From contig MERU01000004.1 of NCBI GenBank assembly GCA_001770725.1, positions 248,001 through 312,000 on the forward strand: a DNA stretch of 64,000 nt. Direction: 5' to 3'. Below are positions 57,641 through 64,000 of this stretch, in pieces. How positions within the stretch are numbered: position 1 is the first letter of the stretch; the number at the start of each line of letters is the position of its first letter. Made by a program: the position numbers and the translations under genes. This DNA comes from Burkholderiales bacterium RIFCSPHIGHO2_01_FULL_63_240 (GTDB lineage Bacteria > Pseudomonadota > Gammaproteobacteria > Burkholderiales > Burkholderiaceae_C). The notes under the pieces were generated by a model. That model saw nothing but the letters and a program-made list of their open reading frames with translations. It ran no database searches and was not told the origin of the DNA.

Positions 57641-59419
57641 TCATGTTCCGTGGTTGATGTGGTGGGACAGGAGCAGCAAGCGGTCTACGCCCACTGGCTC
57701 CTCTCGTTGAAGTGGCACCACGGCGTAGCGCGAGGCATGTTGCGTGGCCACGGCGTCGATCTCGCGCAACTCGTTGAGGGCACGCTGGCGCAGCAAGGGT
57801 GAGCGAGGCGGCGGCGAACTGGCCGCCACACTGTTGTTGACGACCCAGGCCCAAGGTGCCATGCCGGCACGGCGCAAATCAGCCTGCAGATTGGCTGCTT
57901 CCAGAACGGGGGTGGTTTCTGCCAGGGTGACGATCAGCACCTTGGTTTGCTTGGGATCCTGAAGCTGCATCATTGGCGTCGTGAAGTGCACGCCTGATCC
58001 GCCCATTTGCCGCGCCACGTCCCGGTGGTAGGCACCCGTTGCGTCGAGCAAAAGCAAGGTGTGCCCGGTAGGTGCCGTGTCCATCACCACAAACTGCTTG
58101 TCAGCATCTCGGATGATGCGAGAGAAAGCCTGAAAGACGGCGATCTCCTCGGTACAAGGCGAGCGAAGATCCTCCTCAAGCAAGGCGCGCCCCTCAGTGT
58201 CAAGCTGGGCACCTTTGGTCGCCAAAACTTGCTGGCGGTATTGCTCAGTGACTTCGTGTGGGTCAATGCGACTGACGGTCAGGTGATCGAGACTACCCGC
58301 CAGTGTCTCCACCAGATGCGCAGCCGGGTCTGAGGTCGTCAGGTGCACTGGCAGCCCTCTGCTGGCCAACTCAACCGCCACGGCGGCTGCCACGGTGGTT
58401 TTGCCGACACCGCCTTTACCCATCAGCATGATCAAGCCATGGCCATCGGCCGCGATCTCGTCCACCAGCGTCGATAGCGCAGGCGCGTTGATTGCAGCGG
58501 GAAGTTGAACAAGACGCACCAGGGGCCCTGGTGCATCCGCAGCCAGCAACTGACCAAGCGCTTGCAAGCCCACCACATTGAATGACTTGAGGGCAACCTC
58601 GTCGCGAGGCAAAGATTCCAAGCCAACTGGCAGGCCCACCATCGCAGCGGCTTCGCGGGCAATGATGACGGCCGCAAGCGGATCCTTCTCGCCTTCGCTG
58701 GCGGGCATCACACCGTTGATAACCAGGTACTGCTGAGACAGCCCGATGGCCGCCAACTCTTCATGCGTACGAGCAGCCTCGCGCAGGGTGGCGCCTTGGG
58801 CTCTGGCCACCAAGACCAGGCGTGTACGCAGCGGATCAGCCAAGGCTGCGACGGCCGCCTTGTAGAGCGACCGCTGCTTTTCCAAGCCGGCCAAGGGCCC
58901 CAAACAGGAAGCGTCACCTTTGCCTGACTCAAGGAAGCCAGTCCAGGCTCCCGGCAGTTGCAACAGGCGGATCGTATGCCCTGTTGGCGCCGTATCAAAG
59001 ATGATGTGATCGAAGCCTGCCGTGAGGTCTGAATCCGTCAGCAGGCCGGTGAACTCGTCGAACGCCGCGATCTCGGTAGTGCAGGCACCGGAAAGCTGCT
59101 CTTCGATTCCCTTGACAACCGTATCAGGCAAGATCCCGCGCACCGGTCCGACGATGCGGTCACGGTAGGCCTGTGCCGCTGCTTGAGGGTCAATCTCCAG
59201 CGCTGACAAGCCTGGAACGGCGGCGATGGCCGTGATCTTGTTGCCAATGGTGGTGCCAAAGACCTGCCCCACATTGGACGCAGGATCAGTGCTGACCAGC
59301 AATACGCGCGAGCCAGATTGAGCGAACTGCACGGCAGTTGCGCATGCAAGTGATGTCTTGCCCACGCCCCCTTTGCCTGTGAACAACAGAAAGCGCGGAG
59401 GGTGGCTCAGAAAGTTCAT
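57641..59419 (-). CDS. arsA: ArsA arsenite-stimulated ATPase (two-domain)
   Basis: Two P-loops GKGGVGKTSLA and GKGGVGKTTVA, two DTAPTGHT motifs. Confidence 0.95.
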   Translation of the reverse strand: MNFLSHPPRFLLFTGKGGVGKTSLACATAVQFAQSGSRVLLVSTDPASNVGQVFGTTIGNKITAIAAVPGLSALEIDPQAAAQAYRDRIVGPVRGILPDTVVKGIEEQLSGACTTEIAAFDEFTGLLTDSDLTAGFDHIIFDTAPTGHTIRLLQLPGAWTGFLESGKGDASCLGPLAGLEKQRSLYKAAVAALADPLRTRLVLVARAQGATLREAARTHEELAAIGLSQQYLVINGVMPASEGEKDPLAAVIIAREAAAMVGLPVGLESLPRDEVALKSFNVVGLQALGQLLAADAPGPLVRLVQLPAAINAPALSTLVDEIAADGHGLIMLMGKGGVGKTTVAAAVAVELASRGLPVHLTTSDPAAHLVETLAGSLDHLTVSRIDPHEVTEQYRQQVLATKGAQLDTEGRALLEEDLRSPCTEEIAVFQAFSRIIRDADKQFVVMDTAPTGHTLLLLDATGAYHRDVARQMGGSGVHFTTPMMQLQDPKQTKVLIVTLAETTPVLEAANLQADLRRAGMAPWAWVVNNSVAASSPPPRSPLLRQRALNELREIDAVATQHASRYAVVPLQREEPVGVDRLLLLSHHINHGT

Positions 59420-59433
59420 GTCAGCCCCGGCGC

Positions 59434-59793
59434 TTAGCAGCAAGCACTACCGGCGCAACACCCGCCTTGCGGCGTGCCTGCCGTCACCTGCGCAATCTTG
59501 GCCCAACGTGCAAGATCGGCCCGCGAAGGGTATCGGCCCGCCATGGCCACTTCACCACCCACCAGGATCAGCGGCAAGGCCTCTTGCCCAGAACGCTCCA
59601 AAAACCCCTTGACGGCGGCGTTCTCAGCGAAAGGCATCGGCTGCTGCGCCAGATTGAAGCGCTCGATCTGGGCACCGTTTTGCTTGGCCCAATCCACATC
59701 AGCGGAGAAAGTGACCAGCGTCTGATCTACCTCTACGCCACAAACGCCAGTACTGCAGCACAGTGCTGGGTCAAAAACTTGGATCGTTTTCAT
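59434..59793 (-). CDS. arsD: ArsD arsenic metallochaperone
   Basis: IQVFDPALCCSTGVCGVEVDQ...C-terminal GGCCAGSACC. Confidence 0.95.
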   Translation of the reverse strand: MKTIQVFDPALCCSTGVCGVEVDQTLVTFSADVDWAKQNGAQIERFNLAQQPMPFAENAAVKGFLERSGQEALPLILVGGEVAMAGRYPSRADLARWAKIAQVTAGTPQGGCCAGSACC

Positions 59794-59853
59794 TTTGAAG
59801 CCCCATGAAACATTGAATCAATGCGCGCAAGCATGTGCGATGTGAGACGAACA

Positions 59854-60207
59854 TCAACAAGTTGTGCAAGCCCGCTTGCGAGCAGACTTGCTTGTTTGAG
59901 CGTCAACAATCGGTACACAAGGCTGCCCTTGGCAGCAAAACTCAGTCAGGTAGCCCAGAAGGTCATCCATGTGCTCGAAGGCCGCGCGGTAAATGAGGTG
60001 ACGTCCATCGCGCTCCTGACTGACCAGATCGGCGTACATCAACTCTTTCAGGTGGAAGGACAGTGTGGTGGCGGCCACCTCCAACTGCGCCGCCAAATCC
60101 CCTGGCGTGAGTCCTTGCGGGCCAGCGACAACCAAGGCACGAAAGACACGCAAACGCACGGGCTGGGCCAATGCGGCGAGGGATTTAACGACGTTTTTCT
60201 CTTCCAT
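59854..60207 (-). CDS. arsR: ArsR-family repressor
   Basis: ALAQPVRLRVFRALVVAGPQGLTPGDLAAQLEVAATTLSFHLKELMYADLVSQERDGRHLIYRA...FCCQGQPC. Confidence 0.93.
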   Translation of the reverse strand: MEEKNVVKSLAALAQPVRLRVFRALVVAGPQGLTPGDLAAQLEVAATTLSFHLKELMYADLVSQERDGRHLIYRAAFEHMDDLLGYLTEFCCQGQPCVPIVDAQTSKSARKRACTTC

Positions 60208-60218
60208 ACTCCAATGGT

Positions 60219-60242
60219 GATCGAATAATCAAATTATGTCAA
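60219..60242 (-). promoter_or_regulatory. Candidate ArsR operator/promoter of the ars operon
   Basis: Minus strand TTGACATAATTTGATTATTCGATC: TTGACA -35-like hexamer overlapping near-palindrome TTGATTATTCGA upstream of arsR. Confidence 0.5.
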
Positions 60243-60356
60243 GCCCTCATCAACGCAACTGCACCCCCCGTGCCATTGCCCCCTGATGTCAAAACCCCCA
60301 GCACAAAGCTCCCATTCACACGCGACGACAGCACGTCCGGCACCTAACCTTCAGTC

Positions 60357-60905
60357 ATGCGCTCTCCAGAGCAAACACAGCATCAGACAACAGAGGTACG
60401 CGCCATGCTCACCGCTGCACTGCCCAGACTGCAAAAATCACTCAAGACAGACCAGATGGACAACCATCAGCCTCCTGACGTCATCGAAACACGTCTGTGG
60501 ATTGAAGAACATGTTTGGCTCTATGGCGTACTCAAGTCCGATCTCAACATCGGCCCGATCTTTCGATTCCCTGACCTGATCAGCGCCTGCGTCTCACTGA
60601 TCTTCTCCGACCCTGAAGCGGCAAGGCAGATCTTCGGCTTTCTCGGCACCGACCTCGTGGCCCGCTCGCCCAATACGCCTCGTCGTCGCGAGGCCATGTG
60701 GCGACCGCAGTACGACTTGCTCCTTGAGTTGCAGCGCTCACCTGCCAACCGGCACCCCAACCCGAAGTTCCAACTCGACCATTTGACCACCGCCTGCGTG
60801 GCGCTGTGTCGGCTGTCGGATGAGACAGGTGCCCTCGTCCTGCAACAAGCTCGGGTCAACATGGCCCAGCGCTTTCGTGCAGAACACGTCACACAGACGC
60901 GCTAA
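60357..60905 (+). CDS. Hypothetical ICE protein
   Basis: 182 aa well-formed ORF at the head of the tra block. Confidence 0.5.
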   Translation: MRSPEQTQHQTTEVRAMLTAALPRLQKSLKTDQMDNHQPPDVIETRLWIEEHVWLYGVLKSDLNIGPIFRFPDLISACVSLIFSDPEAARQIFGFLGTDLVARSPNTPRRREAMWRPQYDLLLELQRSPANRHPNPKFQLDHLTTACVALCRLSDETGALVLQQARVNMAQRFRAEHVTQTR

Positions 60906-61101
60906 CGCCATCGACTGCCCGGCACGCTGCCCCATACACGGCATGAAGAATCCCAAGCGATTCACGTGTCTGACCACGCCAAGGCCCTCCAGCCACGGCT
61001 GACCTGAACAAGACCCTGATCGGCACCGTGCCGGTCTCACCCAGCCCTTCCTGCCTTGCGATGTGCATTGGCGGGTCCATCGGTCTTGTTAGGAGTGCGC
61101 C

Positions 61102-61644
61102 ATGCAATGGGGTCTCTTGCCTGGATGTCTTACGCTGCTGAGCCTGCCAGCACACGCTCTGGCTTGCTGGGACGAGGCGGCGCAACGATATGGCGTTTCA
61201 TCCCAACTGCTCTATGCCGTTGCCAAGGTCGAGTCGCACCTCAATCCAAATGCGCTCAACCTCAGCCACCGGCAACACACAGGTAGCTATGACATCGGGC
61301 TGATGCAGATCAACAGTTCGAACCTGCCTGCGCTGGCTCGGTTCGGCATCTCCGAGAACGATCTGTACAGCCCCTGCACGAACATCCATGTGGGCGCCTG
61401 GCTGCTCGCTCAAACCCTGGCCAGGCAAGGCCTCAGCTGGGACGGTGTGGGAGCCTACAACGCCGCCTGCACCCAACTCAAGGGTGACGCCTGCCAGGAA
61501 GCGCGCAGGCGCTACGCCTGGAAGGTCTATCGGAATTTGCCAGCTTCGGCAATCCAGTCCGCACAGCCAACCGCAGTACGGCCGCAAGAGCGCGCAGACA
61601 CAAAGCTGCCTCTGTTCATCCTTGCCGCTCGGGTGTCGCCATGA
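61102..61644 (+). CDS. Lytic transglycosylase (T4SS-associated)
   Basis: CWDEAAQRYGVSSQLLYAVAKVESHLNPNA...SYDIGLMQINSSNLPAL. Confidence 0.9.
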   Translation: MQWGLLPGCLTLLSLPAHALACWDEAAQRYGVSSQLLYAVAKVESHLNPNALNLSHRQHTGSYDIGLMQINSSNLPALARFGISENDLYSPCTNIHVGAWLLAQTLARQGLSWDGVGAYNAACTQLKGDACQEARRRYAWKVYRNLPASAIQSAQPTAVRPQERADTKLPLFILAARVSP

Positions 61645-62315
61645 CGCGCGTACAGGACATCGCCATGACCGGCGCCTCGGCAGCGGTGATTTTGTTTGCA
61701 TTCTCGTCTTGCACCTTGCCTGCCAAACAGGACCATGCAATCGAGACACCGCAAGCCAAGCCGAACGCGTCACACATCGCGCAGCTTGAACGTGGCCGCG
61801 ATGCGTACTTTGCCCAGTGCGTCGAGCCTGCCTGTCCGACCACCACACCCAAGACACTGGCGGTGGCCGTCGCAGATCCGCAGACACAGCCGTCGATGCA
61901 AGGCAATGCCCGCGCCCTTGAATCCGTCGCGCCAGCTCAAATGACCACGCCTGCCCCGCTGCGCAAGCCTCAGGTGTTGGTCCTGGAGTTTGCAACCGAC
62001 AGCGCGGTGCTGACACCTGCACATCGGACCTTGCTGAACAACGCAGCCAGAGCCCTGGGACGCGCCGAGCGTGTACTCATCGTGGGACGCACCGACAACG
62101 TCGGCCCCGATGCGCCCAACCAGGCCGTCGCGCTGGCACGGGCTGGCGCTGTTCGAGATCACATCAAGCGCGTCATTCCCGCACAACCCGATGACATCCG
62201 CATCGATGCCCGGGGCCTGTGCTGCTACGTCGCCAGCAACGACACACCCGAGGGCCGTGCGCGCAATCGTCGCGTTGAGGTCGTGTTCACTGCCTCATCC
62301 GAGGGGGTGCCATGA
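61641..62315 (+). CDS. OmpA-family protein
   Basis: LEFATDSAVLTPAHRTLLNNAARAL...GRTDNVGPDAPNQAVALARAGAVRDHI. Confidence 0.85.
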   Translation: MTRVQDIAMTGASAAVILFAFSSCTLPAKQDHAIETPQAKPNASHIAQLERGRDAYFAQCVEPACPTTTPKTLAVAVADPQTQPSMQGNARALESVAPAQMTTPAPLRKPQVLVLEFATDSAVLTPAHRTLLNNAARALGRAERVLIVGRTDNVGPDAPNQAVALARAGAVRDHIKRVIPAQPDDIRIDARGLCCYVASNDTPEGRARNRRVEVVFTASSEGVP

Positions 62316-62443
62316 CACGCCGATGGCCCTCGCCCGTGAGCCCGTTCGCCCACCGCATCCCCTTCCTGAAACGTGCCCGCACGTTCGCAGGATCGCCCCC
62401 GCCTGCGTCAGGCCTTGACGCGCAACCCAGCCAGGAGATTCCC

Positions 62444-62857
62444 ATGCGCACAGCCATCATCCATCCCTTCACCCCTGTTCGCCCCTCTGTCCAGGTGGAC
62501 GGCCAGCAAAGCCGTCAATCCAACGCCAGTGACGCCAGCAAGCCCACACACAAGCGCTGGCGTGTGGCTTCGGCGCTGGCCATGCTCGCTCTGGGCTTGG
62601 GGCTGTCCATGCCCGGCTTCGCCCTTGACCTGGTGGCCTTCACTGGCATCACCGGGCCGCTGACATCCGCCCTCGCCCAGATCTCCGCGCTGGGCCCCAG
62701 CGTCAAGGCCCTGGTCGGCTTCGTCGGTTTCGTGGTCGCCCTGATCTCGCTGTCGGCGCTGCGCAATTTCGGGCCGGTGCTGTTTTACGTGGGCCTGGCC
62801 ATCTTCGGTGCGGTGGGCCTGGTGATCGCGGGCGCCATCATGGGCGCGGTCGTCTGA
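62444..62857 (+). CDS. TraA-like pilin candidate
   Basis: Small protein with hydrophobic segments, directly upstream of traL; AGGAG Shine-Dalgarno. Confidence 0.6.
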   Translation: MRTAIIHPFTPVRPSVQVDGQQSRQSNASDASKPTHKRWRVASALAMLALGLGLSMPGFALDLVAFTGITGPLTSALAQISALGPSVKALVGFVGFVVALISLSALRNFGPVLFYVGLAIFGAVGLVIAGAIMGAVV

Positions 62858-62885
62858 GCTCAGCTCAAACCTGCAGGAGCCTGAC

Positions 62886-63185
62886 ATGCAAGCCGACACC
62901 TACATCCCCCGTCGCCTGGATGACCCCTGGAAGATCGGCTTCTGGGACATCGATGTGGCCGCCCCGGTGATTTTCTTTTTCTTCGTCGGCTACCTGTCGG
63001 GCACCAAGCTGGCCTTTGCGGCCTGCGCAGGTGCGGGGATCTTCCTGTCGCGCTGGATCGCCCGCATCAAGGCTGACAAGCACCAGGCCTTCGCGATGCA
63101 CTGGCTGTACTGGCACCTGCCGCCCAGCCCCATGACAGCGATGCGCGCCACCCCGCCCTCCCACATCCGCCGGATGGTCGGCTGA
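62886..63185 (+). CDS. traL: T4SS protein TraL
   Basis: YIPRRLDDPWKIGFWDIDVAAPVIFFFFVGYLSG. Confidence 0.88.
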   Translation: MQADTYIPRRLDDPWKIGFWDIDVAAPVIFFFFVGYLSGTKLAFAACAGAGIFLSRWIARIKADKHQAFAMHWLYWHLPPSPMTAMRATPPSHIRRMVG

Positions 63186-63199
63186 GTCTGGAGCACGCC

Positions 63200-63763
63200 A
63201 TGGACTTCGAGCGACTCAACAGCGACATCAACGAGATGCGCCGCCGCAACCGCAGCCTGGGGCTCGCGGTGGGCGTCCTGGCTTCAGGTAATGTTGTGGC
63301 ACTGCTCGTCATCCTCAACCTGATTGGCACCGTTCGCACGGTGGTCGTGCCACCCACGATCGACAAGACCTTCTGGGTCAGCCGCGACAAGGCCAGTGGC
63401 GAATACCTGGAGCAGATGGGTGGCTTCATGGCCTGGCTGGTGCTGGACGTCACGCCCTCATCGATCGACTGGAAGAAAAACATCCTGCTCGGCTATGTGG
63501 AGCCGGACCAGTACGGCGCACTCAAGACCAGGCAAGAGGTCGAGGCTGAAAGGCTCAAGCGCATCAACGCCAGCACGATGTTCATGCCGCAGCAGTTGGT
63601 GCCCAGCGAGGACAAGCAGAGCGTGGTGGTGCGTGGCCGCCTGCGCACCCTGGTCAATGGCTTTGAGACCGCCAACGACCTCAAAGCCTACCTGATCGAG
63701 TTCAGTTTCAACGGGGCACGCATGCACCTCAAGACCTTCAAGGAGGTTCCCAATGCGAGCTGA
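63200..63763 (+). CDS. traE: T4SS protein TraE
   Basis: NSDINEMRRRNRSLGLAVGVLASGNVVALL...VVPPTIDKTFWVS...YLEQMGGFMAWLVLDVTPSSIDWKKNILLGYV. Confidence 0.88.
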   Translation: MDFERLNSDINEMRRRNRSLGLAVGVLASGNVVALLVILNLIGTVRTVVVPPTIDKTFWVSRDKASGEYLEQMGGFMAWLVLDVTPSSIDWKKNILLGYVEPDQYGALKTRQEVEAERLKRINASTMFMPQQLVPSEDKQSVVVRGRLRTLVNGFETANDLKAYLIEFSFNGARMHLKTFKEVPNAS

Positions 63764-64000
63764 TCTCAAGCCACGCCAGCAGCCCTCCAAGGCACAGGCA
63801 AACCTGCTGCTGGCCATGGTGACAGCCGTTGGGATGGCAACGTCACCAAGCCCTGCCAGGGCGCTCCAGTTGGTCGAAGCCCGCGACGGTGTCTCCGTTG
63901 AGGCCATGGTGTCGATCAAGGAGCCCACACGCATCCGCATCGATGGCGCCCCCATCACCGATGTGTTCGGCAACATCTATTCGAGCAACTGTGCCAGCAC
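63753..64000 (+). CDS. traK: T4SS protein TraK, N-terminal part (runs off window)
   Basis: Signal peptide then LQLVEARDGVSVEAMVSIKEPTRIRIDGAPITDVFGNIYS; overlaps traE stop. Confidence 0.8.
   Translation, partial: MRADLKPRQQPSKAQANLLLAMVTAVGMATSPSPARALQLVEARDGVSVEAMVSIKEPTRIRIDGAPITDVFGNIYSSNCAS

Overview
The window (about 64 kb, high GC, Burkholderiales-like by gene content) reads as part of an integrative and conjugative element (ICE) with two large metal/metalloid-resistance cargo blocks. (1) 1-11.6 kb: partial transglutaminase-like gene, a czcI-czcC-X-czcB-czcA-HisX efflux operon, a lipoprotein, a second czcI, and a divergent cadA (P1B-type ATPase, CPC)/cadR (MerR) pair. (2) 11.7-25.5 kb: ICE core genes: DUF1173-like protein, tyrosine-recombinase-like protein, AlpA-like regulator, TOPRIM primase, DUF932, an FlhD/FlhC-like activator pair (SetCD/AcaCD type), H-NS, MobH-type TraI relaxase, TraD and a DUF4400 protein. 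(3) 25.5-49.4 kb: metal cargo: MerR + Cys-rich membrane protein + YnfA, czcE, czcS/czcR, HisX paralog, LTA-synthase-like sulfatase, czcICBA, a frameshifted response regulator, methyltransferase, zf-TFIIB protein, further czcI copies, an orphan flagellar-rod (FlgB-like) gene, and a P1B-4 (SPC) ATPase with its own cadR. (4) 49.9-60.2 kb: a very long ars operon on the minus strand (arsR-D-A-C-C-ACR3-C-H, sigma factor, permease, Trx-like, OsmC, circularly permuted ATP-grasp-like protein, YafJ-like amidotransferase). (5) 60.3-64 kb: F-type T4SS genes (transglycosylase, OmpA-like, pilin, TraL, TraE, TraK start). Main signals for follow-up: the ATP-grasp/amidotransferase/OsmC/sigma module in the ars operon; hairpins straddling the stop codons of several czcI genes; three near-identical CadR-type promoters; a conserved CzcR-like box; the orphan FlgB; and a degenerate, frameshifted response regulator. 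All calls come from reading the sequence and the supplied ORFs; no database search was run.
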